Assembly (NCBI RefSeq): GCF_008691045.1 | Contig: NZ_VMSO01000001.1 | Span: forward strand, 310,001 to 374,000 | From: Mediterraneibacter catenae | GTDB lineage: Bacteria > Bacillota > Clostridia > Lachnospirales > Lachnospiraceae | Direction of reading: 5' to 3' | DNA: 64,000 nucleotides | In this document: in pieces, positions 1-7,540 of the stretch | How positions within the stretch are numbered: position 1 is the first letter of the stretch | Layout: the number at the start of each line of letters is the position of its first letter | The notes under the pieces: generated by a model | Databases searched by the model: none | What the model was told of the DNA's origin: nothing | The model's input: the letters and a program-made list of their open reading frames with translations, nothing else | Position numbers and translations under genes: made by a program

Positions 1-309
1 GATGATAAGGGAGGTCGCGATCGTAGAGATGATGATCGGAAGAGACTGTTTTCCCTTAGCGAGGATCTCGGTCAGGTTCATGCCGAATCCTAAAAATACC
101 ACGGCCGCCTGCAGAATCTTTTTGGAAGTATAATTGATGCCCGCGGTAAAGGGTTCCTTTTTTGTCAGTATCAATGTAAGGATCATACCGATGAGTATGG
201 CGAATACCGGACCGCCGATGACAGGGAGTGCCTGCCCGAGAAACCAGGACGGTACTGCGATAATAAGGCAGAGCAGGAGCCCTGCTCCGTTTTTCTTTAA
301 GAAGTTCAT
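1..309 (-). CDS. YeiH/UPF0324-family putative sulfate exporter-like permease (5' part; runs off the window)
   Basis: The gene reads leftwards from ATG at 309 and stays open to base 1, giving 103 N-terminal residues; the rest lies outside the window. The start [10 protein letters not shown] is followed by alternating hydrophobic stretches and short polar turns ([13 protein letters not shown], then [20 protein letters not shown]), the pattern of the YeiH/UPF0324 membrane family, often annotated as putative sulfate exporter transporters. An AAGGAAG ribosome site precedes the ATG. A divergent LysR regulator starts 230 bp away, as in the yeiH-yeiE pair of enterobacteria, so that regulator probably controls this gene. 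The transported substrate is not established by the sequence. Confidence 0.8.
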   Translation of the reverse strand, partial: MNFLKKNGAGLLLCLIIAVPSWFLGQALPVIGGPVFAILIGMILTLILTKKEPFTAGINYTSKKILQAAVVFLGFGMNLTEILAKGKQSLPIIISTIATSLII

Positions 310-402
310 TGTTTTATTTCCTTCCTTTATGATTTCCAATATTTGTCTGCAAGTCATAAGATATCATAAAAAAATCATAAAATAAAATTATTAATATTTA
401 TT

Positions 403-427
403 TTATCATAAATATATGTTATGATAA
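403..427. promoter_or_regulatory. Candidate LysR operator between the yeiH-like gene and lysR
   Basis: An inverted repeat TTATCATA-N9-TATGATAA sits in the AT-rich divergent intergenic region. Two more ATCATAA half-sites lie at 362-368 and 374-380 in the same orientation. LysR proteins bind interrupted dyads of this kind plus extra half-sites near the target promoter. The pairing with the adjacent LysR gene is inference. Confidence 0.5.
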
Positions 428-455
428 TGCGCAGGGAGTAGTTCTTTATAGATTT

Positions 456-491
456 GGGCGGAGTTCTGACAGATCTCCGCCCGGGTTTCTT
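456..491 (+). terminator. Terminator-like hairpin in the leader of lysR
   Basis: GGGCGGAG and CTCCGCCC form a perfect 8-bp GC-rich stem around an 11-nt loop, followed by GGGTTTCTTTT. It lies 48 bp ahead of the lysR start on the same strand, so it could attenuate lysR or block read-through. The T-tract is interrupted, so intrinsic termination is not certain. Confidence 0.4.
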
Positions 492-538
492 TTACATATT
501 GTCAGTTTTGTGTTGCCGAAGATAAGGGGAGTGAGGTA

Positions 539-1465
539 ATGCTTGATTTTAGGATGGAAACATTTCTAACTGTATGTCAGTGTATGAATTTCACGCGAGC
601 ATCGGAAAAACTGAATATCACACAGCCTGCGGTGTCCCAGCATATTCATTTTCTGGAGAAGCATTATAATACGAAACTTTTCCGATATGAGGGTAAGAAA
701 TTAAAGCTCACGGGTGCCGGAGAGATCCTGCGAAATGCATCGCTCACTATGATGCACGACGAGATTTCCATGCAGAATCAGATGCAGAAGAGCGAAGAGG
801 AGGAAGAGATCCGTTTCGGGGCTACCAGGACAGTCGGCGACGTGCTCATGGGCCGAATTCTCGAGCGTTATCTGCGGGAATACCCGGATGCAAGGATATG
901 CATGATCGTGGAGAATACGCAGGAACTTCTGAAGAGACTGGACGAGGGGACGATTGACTTTGCCCTTGTGGAAGGCTTTTTTCAGAAGAATGAATACGAT
1001 TACCAGAAGTATTCGGAGGAAAACTATATTGCGGTATGTGCGCCGGACTATGTATTCTACGGACAGAATGAAGCCGGTTCTTCCGGCGGTTTAAGAGACA
1101 CTGCGCCTTCCGGACAGATGATGGGCATTGAGAATCTTTTTCATGAACGCCTGCTTGTACGCGAGGAGGGATCGGGAACGCGTGAGGTGCTGGAACGCTG
1201 TCTGGATGCTCAGAATCTGAGTGTGCGGGACTTTGACAAAGTGATGGAAGTGGGAAGTCTTCAGACTATCAGGGAGTTGACAAAAGCCGGATGCGGTATT
1301 ACATTTTTATATGAGACTGCTGTGCGGGAGGATTTGAAAAAGGGGATTTTGAAAAGGATTCCACTGAAAGGTTTCGATATTTCCCACGAATTCAACTTTA
1401 TCTGGAGGCGGGGGAGCATCTATGCGGACAGGTATAAGGAGATTTTCTGCAGGTTTTCCGTATAG
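539..1465 (+). CDS. LysR-family transcriptional regulator
   Basis: A 308-residue protein of normal LysR length. Residues 1-60 hold the winged HTH (NFTRASEKLNITQPAVSQHI), and residues about 90-300 form the periplasmic-binding-protein-like effector domain. GGGGAGTGAG lies just before ATG 539. It is divergent from the YeiH-like permease and is the likely regulator of that gene. YeiE and CbrR-type LysR proteins control sulfur or anion-related permeases, but the ligand here is unknown. The next operon starts 47 bp downstream with no obvious terminator; a TATAAT at 1485-1490 may serve that operon. Confidence 0.92.
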   Translation: MLDFRMETFLTVCQCMNFTRASEKLNITQPAVSQHIHFLEKHYNTKLFRYEGKKLKLTGAGEILRNASLTMMHDEISMQNQMQKSEEEEEIRFGATRTVGDVLMGRILERYLREYPDARICMIVENTQELLKRLDEGTIDFALVEGFFQKNEYDYQKYSEENYIAVCAPDYVFYGQNEAGSSGGLRDTAPSGQMMGIENLFHERLLVREEGSGTREVLERCLDAQNLSVRDFDKVMEVGSLQTIRELTKAGCGITFLYETAVREDLKKGILKRIPLKGFDISHEFNFIWRRGSIYADRYKEIFCRFSV

Positions 1466-1512
1466 CGGATTTTCACATTAGAGATATAATAAGAAGGAAG
1501 TGAACTTAAGAG

Positions 1513-2259
1513 ATGTTACAGGTAGAACATTTGTCATATGATGTTGTAGAAGAAGGAAAACAGTCGGAGATCTTATCTGACGTGAGCTTTACTGTAAATG
1601 ACGGAGAGATGCTTGTGATCACCGGACCGAACGGCGGAGGAAAGTCCACACTTGCCAAACTGCTCATGGGGATCAACAAGTCTACCGCGGGAACGATCAC
1701 TCTTGACGGACAGGATATCACGGATTACACCATCGATGAGCGTGCTAAGGCGGGCATCGGCTTTGCATTCCAGCAGCCGCCCCGTTTTAAAGGAATGACG
1801 GTGCGCAGACTTCTGTCACTGGCAGCAGGACAGCCGCTGGACGAGAAGACGTGCTGTAATCTTCTGAGCAGTGTAGGTCTCTGTGCAATGGAGTATATTG
1901 ACCGTGAGGCGGATGCAACGCTCTCGGGTGGTGAAATGAAGAGGATTGAGATTGCGACTGTTCTGGCGAAACAGCATAAGATCTGTGTATTTGACGAACC
2001 GGAGGCGGGGATTGACCTCTGGAGCTTCTCTATGCTGATCAAGCGGTTTGAGCAGATACACAAAGAGAAGAAAGAAAGCCTGATCCTGATCTCTCATCAG
2101 GAGAGGATTATACAGATGGCAGACCGGATCATGGTCATTTCCGACGGAAAGGTAGAATCTATCGGAGATGCGAAGGATATTATGCCGACACTGTTCGGCG
2201 GGGAACTGGATTCCTGCGAGTGCAGGAGACAAAAGGGAGGTGAGCTCTATGGAGAGTAA
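1513..2259 (+). CDS. sufC: SufC-like Fe-S cluster assembly ATPase (minimal SUF/SMS type)
   Basis: ABC ATPase of 248 residues with Walker A GPNGGGKST at 38-46, signature LSGGE at 137-141 and Walker B ICVFDEPE at about 157-164. In SUF systems SufC hydrolyses ATP in the cytosolic scaffold complex that builds iron-sulfur clusters. The only partner here is the SufB-like gene that begins inside its last codons (11-bp overlap). No sufS, sufU or full-length sufB/sufD is next to it. This matches the two-gene SUF-like minimal system (SMS, SmsCB) described in archaea and many Clostridia. GAAGGAAG precedes the ATG. The ATPase call is firm; the physiological role is from family knowledge. Confidence 0.9.
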   Translation: MLQVEHLSYDVVEEGKQSEILSDVSFTVNDGEMLVITGPNGGGKSTLAKLLMGINKSTAGTITLDGQDITDYTIDERAKAGIGFAFQQPPRFKGMTVRRLLSLAAGQPLDEKTCCNLLSSVGLCAMEYIDREADATLSGGEMKRIEIATVLAKQHKICVFDEPEAGIDLWSFSMLIKRFEQIHKEKKESLILISHQERIIQMADRIMVISDGKVESIGDAKDIMPTLFGGELDSCECRRQKGGELYGE

Positions 2260-3187
2260 TCAGACAGCGAAGCTCGACAAAGTGACAGAAGATGTGCTGA
2301 AAGTGATCGACTCCTACGGGTTTAAACAGGAAGGCGCATACAACCTGAGGCTGAACGGCATGGCCGTCTGCCACGGCGACAGCCGCCATATCCATATTGT
2401 GAAGAAAGAGGATAAGCCGGGAATCGATATCCATATCAGCGGTGAGGCAAAAGACGAGCAGGTGCACATCCCGGTCGTTATGAGCCAGGAAGGCGTCGAT
2501 GTGGTGTACAATGATTTCTACATTGAGGACGGAGCTGATGTGACGATCATCGCCGGTTGCGGTATCCACGGCGAGGGCTGCTCCGAGACACGCCATGACG
2601 GCATCCATGCATTTCATGTGGGGAAAGGATGCAACGTGAAATATGTAGAGAATCACTACGCAGAAGGAAACGGTACAGGACAGAAAGTCCTCAATCCGGT
2701 GACGAAGATCTATGTGGGAGAAGACTCTACATTTACACTTGAGACAACGCAGATCAAAGGCGTGGATTCCACAGAACGTGAGAACTACATCGAGCTTGCA
2801 GACAATGCGAAGCTCTTCGTGACAGAGAAGCTGATGACAGATGAAGGACAGACAGCAATCTCCAATATGGACGTAGAGCTGAACGGCGAGAACAGTTCCG
2901 CCAGGATTGTATCCCGTTCCGTCGGAAAAGGAACCTCCAGACAGGTATTCCACCCGAGAGCAATCGGAAACAACCGCTGCCATGCTCATGTGCAGTGCGA
3001 TTCCATTATTATGGATACGGCTGAGATCAGTTCAATCCCCGAGATTGATGCAAAACATGTGGATGCGCAGATCATCCACGAGGCGGCGATCGGCAGGATC
3101 AACGACGAACAGCTTGTGAAACTGAGGACATTCGGTCTTAATGAGGAAGAGGCTGAAGCCGTGATTATAGAAAGTTTCCTGAAATAG
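2249..3187 (+). CDS. SufB/SufD-like scaffold protein of a minimal SUF system (SmsB-like)
   Basis: A 312-residue protein, clearly shorter than classical SufB (about 470) or SufD (about 430) because it has little N-terminal extension before the beta-helix core. ATG 2249 is chosen because AAAGGGAGGTG lies directly upstream and translation is coupled to sufC by an 11-bp overlap; an open frame reaches further up but has no ribosome site. The C-terminal half carries the typical SufB/D run: RIVSRSVGKG, FHPRAIGNNRCHAHVQCD, then SSIPEIDAKH and IHEAAIGRI. It probably forms the scaffold dimer with the preceding ATPase. A strong terminator follows at once. Confidence 0.88.
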   Translation: MESNQTAKLDKVTEDVLKVIDSYGFKQEGAYNLRLNGMAVCHGDSRHIHIVKKEDKPGIDIHISGEAKDEQVHIPVVMSQEGVDVVYNDFYIEDGADVTIIAGCGIHGEGCSETRHDGIHAFHVGKGCNVKYVENHYAEGNGTGQKVLNPVTKIYVGEDSTFTLETTQIKGVDSTERENYIELADNAKLFVTEKLMTDEGQTAISNMDVELNGENSSARIVSRSVGKGTSRQVFHPRAIGNNRCHAHVQCDSIIMDTAEISSIPEIDAKHVDAQIIHEAAIGRINDEQLVKLRTFGLNEEEAEAVIIESFLK

Positions 3188-3200
3188 GGTGAAAATTAGG

Positions 3201-3244
3201 AAGCTCCTCTCATATGAGAACATCGTATGAGAGGAGCCTTTTGA
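3201..3244. terminator. Bidirectional intrinsic terminator after the suf-like operon
   Basis: AAGCTCCTCTCATA and TATGAGAGGAGCCTT form a roughly 13-bp stem followed by TTTT on the plus strand. It lies between the convergent SufB-like and YbaK-like genes, so it probably serves both; the minus-strand T-tract is weaker. Confidence 0.85.
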
Positions 3245-3252
3245 CAGTTATC

Positions 3253-3720
3253 CTATTTGCACACGTCAATCCATTCTTTTGCTTTTGAATCCTGCTCCAG
3301 TTCTTCGCAGGTCAGCTCTACGGCAGAGTTCGCGCTTCCCGCAGCAGGGAACACAGTCTCAAATCTCTTTAGCGAGACATCCAGATATACAGAAGTGTTT
3401 TCTGGATTTCCGAACGGGCACACGCCTCCGATGGCGTATCCGGTCAGTTTTTCCACATCTTCCGCGGCCAGCATCTTCGCCTTCATCCCGAAGAAATGCT
3501 TGAATTTACTGTTGTCGATCTTCATGTCGCCTGCGGTCACGATGAGGATCGCGGCGTCTTTTTCCTTCGTATAAAACGAAAGCGTCTTGGCGATACGCGC
3601 CGGTTCCACTCCTACAGCCTGAGCCGCCAGTTCGACGGTAGCACTGGAGACGGGAAATTCTAGAATTTCTTTGTCAATATTGTTTTCCTTAAAATAGTTT
3701 CTTACAATTTCTACAGACAT
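3253..3720 (-). CDS. YbaK/EbsC-family aminoacyl-tRNA deacylase-like protein
   Basis: A 155-residue single-domain protein of the YbaK/ProRS-INS fold, which hydrolyses mischarged tRNA such as Cys-tRNA(Pro). Family features are the N-terminal helix with PVSSATVELAAQAVG, the central AILIVTAGDMKIDNSKFKH segment with its conserved lysines, the GYAIGGVCPFG loop and the VYLDVSLKRF strand. The upstream AGGAAG site supports ATG 3720. It is a single gene between terminators, and the exact tRNA substrate cannot be read from the sequence. Confidence 0.88.
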   Translation of the reverse strand: MSVEIVRNYFKENNIDKEILEFPVSSATVELAAQAVGVEPARIAKTLSFYTKEKDAAILIVTAGDMKIDNSKFKHFFGMKAKMLAAEDVEKLTGYAIGGVCPFGNPENTSVYLDVSLKRFETVFPAAGSANSAVELTCEELEQDSKAKEWIDVCK

Positions 3721-3790
3721 AATTATAACTACTTCCTTTGTTTCATTTTATCCAATTATAACAGGTATCGGACAACTTTGGTAGCATCGG

Positions 3791-3819
3791 TTTACATGAC
3801 ATGACTGCCATGCTAGAAT
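3791..3819 (+). promoter_or_regulatory. Sigma-A-type promoter for the PD-(D/E)XK gene
   Basis: TTTACA and TAGAAT are separated by 17 bp, 38 bp before the ATG at 3857. Confidence 0.55.
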
Positions 3820-3856
3820 AAGGTTGTATTGAATTATCGCAGCCATAAGGCATTAT

Positions 3857-4774
3857 ATGAAAAATAAAAAGAAATATCAGAAGAAAAAGCAGGTTTATAA
3901 TTTCGAAGCTGTACATCCGCCTGATTCAGCAGATCTGCTCCGGGAGCGTGAACGCAGGCTGAAAGATTTGGAGCAGCTTACTCTGCTCAGCGATGTATTT
4001 ATGTCGGTCGTATTATCCGATCTGAAAGCCTGTCAGCATGTAGTGCGCATCCTGATAGGGAATCCGGGGATCACGCTCGTATCTGTTAAAACACAGTATG
4101 TTATTTCAAAAGTCACCTCGCACGGAGCCAGACTTGACGTTCTTGCGGAAGATGCAGACAAAACGCTCTATCATCTTGAAATCGAGGGAGCGGATGTGAC
4201 AGATCATGCGCGAAGGACCAGATTTTACGGATCACTGACTGATGGAGAGATTCTGAGAAAAGGGAAAGACTACAGTGAACTGCCGGAGAGATACATTTTC
4301 TACATCAGCAGAAAGGATATCTGGAAAGGCGGCTGTACTGTTTACGAGGAAGAAAAGCGATTCCGGAAGAGCGGACAGCCGTATACGGACGGCGCCCATC
4401 TTATCTATGTAAATACCGAAATAGATGACAGGAGCAGAATAGCAAAATTAATGAAATATTTTAAAACCGCAGATCCTTTCGATGACAGGGAGGGAGAGTT
4501 GTCGAAGCAGGTGCGGTTCTTAAAGACTGAGGAAGGAGGTATAGAGATTATGTGTGAGATCATGGAAAGAATCAGAGAAGAGGGAAAAATAGAAGGAATA
4601 CGTGAGGGAAAGAAATCCGGACTGCGTGAAGGCAGGAAATCAGGCCGCCTTGAAAGCAGCAGGAAGGCAGCGGTTAATTTGGATCAGATAGGAATGCCGC
4701 CTGAAACGATCGCACGCGCGGTAGAGGAGGATGTCACTGTGGTGAAGCAGTGGCTGAAAGCGGCAAAAAAGTGA
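3857..4774 (+). CDS. PD-(D/E)XK nuclease-family protein (Rpn/transposase-associated type)
   Basis: A 305-residue protein with a lysine-rich start, then a PD-(D/E)XK-like core: D94 in ARLDVLAED, then E108 and E110 in LYHLEIEG, followed by HARRTRFYGSLTDG. Proteins of this kind are numerous in gut Clostridia, are annotated as PD-(D/E)XK nuclease family transposase or Rpn family, and often occur in multiple copies. Residues about 235-270 are a charged stretch with GKIEGIREG and GLREGRKSG repeats, followed by a small C-terminal helical domain. Usually the catalytic third residue is Q or K; here it is E, so nuclease activity is uncertain. It has its own promoter and terminator, so it is a self-contained unit. 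Confidence 0.75.
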   Translation: MKNKKKYQKKKQVYNFEAVHPPDSADLLRERERRLKDLEQLTLLSDVFMSVVLSDLKACQHVVRILIGNPGITLVSVKTQYVISKVTSHGARLDVLAEDADKTLYHLEIEGADVTDHARRTRFYGSLTDGEILRKGKDYSELPERYIFYISRKDIWKGGCTVYEEEKRFRKSGQPYTDGAHLIYVNTEIDDRSRIAKLMKYFKTADPFDDREGELSKQVRFLKTEEGGIEIMCEIMERIREEGKIEGIREGKKSGLREGRKSGRLESSRKAAVNLDQIGMPPETIARAVEEDVTVVKQWLKAAKK

Positions 4775-4824
4775 AATTCAACCACCGGTATGGTTACTTT
4801 TTGCATGCAGGGATGTATATTAGA

Positions 4825-4857
4825 GGCAGGAAGATAGGTGAAACTTCCTGCCTTTTT
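4825..4857 (+). terminator. Intrinsic terminator after the PD-(D/E)XK gene
   Basis: GGCAGGAAG and CTTCCTGCC form a perfect 9-bp stem with a 10-nt loop, followed by TTTTT. Confidence 0.88.
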
Positions 4858-4936
4858 ACATATCTGAAAATGTGTGAATAGGAATGTGATAAGAAATGGC
4901 AAAACGGATTTATAACATAGCTAGGGAGGGGCGCAG

Positions 4937-5449
4937 ATGAATCAGGAAAAAACAGGGGCTTTCATCGCCAAAAGAAGAAAAGAACTGAATCTTACACAGA
5001 AAGAACTGGCAGAAAAGCTCGGCATTACAGATCGGGCAGTATCTAAGTGGGAGAATGGACGCTGCATGCCTGATCTGTCACTGCTCCAGCCTCTGAGTAG
5101 AATACTGAAGGTCGGAGTCAATGACCTGCTGAGCGGGGAGATTATTTCAGAAAAGGAATACAGAAAAAAAAGTGAGACAAATATTATCGGCTTAGTTGAC
5201 TTAAATATACTGAAGAGTTTTAGATATGGATATTTCTGGTTTTATATACTTGCAGTTTTGCTTCTGATCTATTGTCTCATAAAAAATGTAGAGTATGCCG
5301 GTGTTCTTGCCCTTTTCCTTGCATATAGCACGGCAATGTATTATTACAGATATCGGATAAAAAGAGATGTTTTGTCAGCAATTATTATAGCAGGAGGGAT
5401 TCTTGGTATGGTTACAAGTCTTATCGGGTTTATTGTACGGACATGGTAG
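4937..5449 (+). CDS. XRE-family regulator with a C-terminal membrane domain
   Basis: A 170-residue protein. Residues 8-62 form a Cro/CI-type HTH (LTQKELAEKLGITDRAVSKWE), and residues about 95-170 contain three hydrophobic segments (IYCLIKNVEYAGVLALFLAY; then IIIAGGILGMVTSLIGFIV). This HTH-plus-membrane layout is common in Firmicutes and usually regulates a neighbouring gene. GGGAGGGG lies before ATG 4937. The protein ends in FIVRTW, and the same ending reappears as a decayed copy immediately downstream. No target is evident. Confidence 0.85.
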   Translation: MNQEKTGAFIAKRRKELNLTQKELAEKLGITDRAVSKWENGRCMPDLSLLQPLSRILKVGVNDLLSGEIISEKEYRKKSETNIIGLVDLNILKSFRYGYFWFYILAVLLLIYCLIKNVEYAGVLALFLAYSTAMYYYRYRIKRDVLSAIIIAGGILGMVTSLIGFIVRTW

Positions 5450-5455
5450 AGTATT

Positions 5456-5626
5456 GGATTCTGTTTGCTTTGGATTGAAGTATATGGCACCCTGCCAGAT
5501 AGGATATACAATTTCTACTGTTCCAGATACCGTAGGACGAGAAGTCAACAATTACTTGGATACGGGATTGTGTGGGCGCTTACGGCAGGTCTCAATCTTA
5601 TTGCATTTCTCATTGGGACGTGGTAA
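5456..5626 (+). pseudogene. Decayed tandem copy of the C-terminus of the XRE-membrane regulator
   Basis: Seven bases after the XRE gene a short frame without a start reads through ...FYCSRYRRTRSQ... and ends LTAGLNLIAFLIGTW-stop at 5626. This parallels the end of the intact gene (YYYRYRIKRD ... MVTSLIGFIVRTW). Similarity is clearest over the last 35-40 residues; the HTH half is absent. It looks like the remnant of a tandem paralogue rather than a functional gene. Confidence 0.55.
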
Positions 5627-5726
5627 CATTATTTTCGGACAATCGAATCAAAGATCACACGAAAGAGGTTTTACCGGGCGGGGAGCGCCGTTCCGGGTTT
5701 TCACTGTACGCGATACGAAAACAATA

Positions 5727-5776
5727 TGCGAGGGAATCCGTGTTCCGGAGTGAGAGGATGCCAGTAAGCATCGACC
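5727..5776 (+). promoter_or_regulatory. Possible truncated TPP riboswitch remnant upstream of thiW
   Basis: GCGAGGGAATCC...GGAGTGAGAGG is followed by a hairpin GATGC-CAGTA-GCATC and then GACC. This follows the 5' half of a THI element (GGGG ... TGAGAGGA, P3, GACC), but the conserved 3' half (ACCTGAT ... GTAGGGA) is missing and the thiW ribosome site comes almost at once. It is plausibly a broken aptamer. Confidence 0.35.
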
Positions 5777-5800
5777 GATATGTGTACAGGAGGTAGAGAC

Positions 5801-6331
5801 ATGAAAAATGTCAACGTAAGGAAACTTGCCCTTGCGGGAATACTGGTAGCGGTCGGTATCGTATGTTCGCCGCTGTCCATCCCGATCGGGGCATCCAAAT
5901 GCGCTCCGGTCCAGCACTTCATCAATATTCTCGGCGGAGTGTTCTTAGGACCAGGCTATGCAGTGGGCATGGCGTTTGTAACCAGTCTTTTAAGAAATCT
6001 GATGGGGACAGGCACACTGCTTGCATTTCCCGGCTCCATGTGCGGAGCATTTCTGTGCGGCATGCTGTATAAGTACGGAAAGCATCTTCCCTTTGCCTAT
6101 GCGGGAGAGCTGTTCGGCACATCAGTTATCGGAGGACTTCTGAGCTATCCGATCGCCACACTGATCATGGGAAGTGAGAGCGCGGTATTTGGTTTTGTAC
6201 TTCCTTTCTTCGTTTCAAGCTGCGGCGGCACTGTTATAGCTGCGGTGCTCGTGACTGCGATGAAGAAAATGAAAGTGTTTGACGTTTATCTGGGTAATCT
6301 GGATGCAGAGCCTCAGAAAATAAAACACTGA
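5801..6331 (+). CDS. thiW: ThiW, substrate-binding component of an ECF thiazole/thiamine-precursor transporter
   Basis: A 176-residue integral membrane protein with roughly five to six hydrophobic segments. The family-typical N-terminal half reads LALAGILVAVGIVCSPLSIP, then CAPVQHFINILGGVFLGPGY and RNLMGTGTLLAFPGSM. ThiW is the S-component that binds the thiazole precursor of thiamine, and works with a shared energizing module not found in this window. ATG 5801 follows CAGGAGGTAG with good spacing. It lies just before the TPP-riboswitch-controlled thiM operon. Its own leader shows only a partial TPP-like element. Confidence 0.88.
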   Translation: MKNVNVRKLALAGILVAVGIVCSPLSIPIGASKCAPVQHFINILGGVFLGPGYAVGMAFVTSLLRNLMGTGTLLAFPGSMCGAFLCGMLYKYGKHLPFAYAGELFGTSVIGGLLSYPIATLIMGSESAVFGFVLPFFVSSCGGTVIAAVLVTAMKKMKVFDVYLGNLDAEPQKIKH

Positions 6332-6355
6332 TGTAATATTTGCAGGGATATATAT

Positions 6356-6512
6356 CAGTTCAGCTCGCGCCATTCGCAAAGACGCACTGGCGTGCTTACT
6401 GCGGCTATGCCGCTTCTTTGCTCATTGACTGGCGCTCGGCTCATCAGGAACAGGCCGGACTGATCCTTATGCAAGCATAAATCAGCCCAGTCCATTCCTG
6501 ATGGCTGAACTG
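6356..6512. repeat. MITE-like palindromic repeat with 9-bp terminal inverted repeats
   Basis: The element starts with CAGTTCAGC and ends with GCTGAACTG, a perfect 9-bp inverted repeat 157 bp apart. Just inside the right end TTCCTGATG is complementary to CATCAGGAA at 6442-6450, and GGACTGAT pairs with the ATCAGCCCAGTCC region. The left half holds further small hairpins (GCGGC...GCCGC). A related partial copy of its left end occurs at 27911-27962. No coding frame runs through it. Confidence 0.6.
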
Positions 6513-6545
6513 TTAAAAGAAGATTGTCTGAAACACATATGAAAA

Positions 6546-6634
6546 AACGGGGAGCTTGCGTATCAAGCAGGCTGAGAGGAAGATGAATCGCTTCGACCCG
6601 CTACCTGATTTGGGTAATGCCAACGTAGGGAATA
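6546..6634 (+). promoter_or_regulatory. TPP riboswitch (THI element) upstream of thiM
   Basis: The aptamer shows CGGGGAGC, GGCTGAGAGGAAG, a GAAG...CTTC P3 stem, GACCC, and the conserved block ACCTGATTTGGGTAATGCC followed by AACGTAGGGA. It binds thiamine pyrophosphate and here probably represses the thiM-thiE-HAD genes by termination at the hairpin just downstream. Confidence 0.95.
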
Positions 6635-6651
6635 TAGAGAGACTACTGACG

Positions 6652-6687
6652 CGGGCGTACCCTTTTGCAGGGCTTCCCGTTTTTTTA
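6652..6687 (+). terminator. Expression-platform terminator of the TPP riboswitch
   Basis: CGGGCGTACCC and GGGCTTCCCG pair with a small internal loop and are followed by seven T residues. The hairpin lies between the aptamer and thiM, as expected for TPP-induced premature termination. Confidence 0.85.
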
Positions 6688-6721
6688 TTCCTTTTTTGGA
6701 AATATGAAAGGTGGAAATACG

Positions 6722-7540
6722 ATGAGAGAATATCTGGAAAATGTAAGAAATACAGTACCACTGGTACATAATATCACTAACTATGTGACAGTAAACGATG
6801 TGGCAAATGTACTTTTGGCATGCGGAGGAAGTCCGATCATGTCTGACGAGGCGGAGGATGTGGAAGATATCACATCTGTCTGCGGCGGACTGAATATCAA
6901 TATCGGAACCCTCCATAAGACGAGTATCGAGGGCATGTTCCGTGCGGGCAGAAAAGCAAACGAGCTCGGGCATCCGGTGCTTCTTGATCCGGTAGGGGCA
7001 GGAGCAAGTGCGCTTCGCACAAATACAGCTCTCGGGCTCATGAAAGAACTGAATTTATCTGTTATCCGCGGAAATATTTCAGAGATTAAAACGCTTGCTC
7101 TTGGAAGCGGCACGACGAAAGGCGTGGACGCGGATGTGGCAGATGCGGTGACAGAGGGAAATCTTGACGAAGCAGTTGCATTTGTAAAGAAATTTGCAGA
7201 AGAGACAGGGACGATCATCGCCGTGACCGGGGCTATCGACCTGGTGTCCGACGGCAAGACATGCTATGTGATCCGCAACGGAAGGCCGGAGATGGGAAAG
7301 ATCACAGGGACTGGATGTCAGCTTTCCGGCATGATGACAGCCTATGTAACGGCGAATCCGGAACATCCCCTCGAGGCGGCAGCGGCAGCAGTCTGTGTCA
7401 TGGGACTGGCAGGTGAGATCGGCTGGAGCCGGATGCAGGAAGGGGACGGAAACTCTACTTACCGCAACCGGATCATCGATGCGATCTACAATATGACGGG
7501 TGAAGAGCTTGAGAAGGGGGCAAAATATGAGATCAGATAA
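6722..7540 (+). CDS. thiM: Hydroxyethylthiazole kinase
   Basis: A 272-residue ThiM phosphorylates the thiazole alcohol salvaged from outside. Family features are VPLVHNITNYVTVNDVAN near the start, ALGGSPIMSDE-like ACGGSPIMSDEAEDV, LDPVGAGAS, VIRGNISEI, and the anion-hole motif ITGTGCQLSGM with its catalytic Cys. ATG 6722 follows AAAGGTGG; an in-frame ATG slightly upstream lies next to the terminator stem and lacks a ribosome site. It is the first gene behind the TPP riboswitch and overlaps thiE by 14 bp. Confidence 0.95.
   Translation: MREYLENVRNTVPLVHNITNYVTVNDVANVLLACGGSPIMSDEAEDVEDITSVCGGLNINIGTLHKTSIEGMFRAGRKANELGHPVLLDPVGAGASALRTNTALGLMKELNLSVIRGNISEIKTLALGSGTTKGVDADVADAVTEGNLDEAVAFVKKFAEETGTIIAVTGAIDLVSDGKTCYVIRNGRPEMGKITGTGCQLSGMMTAYVTANPEHPLEAAAAAVCVMGLAGEIGWSRMQEGDGNSTYRNRIIDAIYNMTGEELEKGAKYEIR

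Noticed and set aside
2180-2989. Long open frame on the minus strand opposite the SufB-like gene
   Set aside because: No ribosome site, no recognisable family and biased composition; the plus-strand gene is clearly real, so this is a shadow of its codon use.
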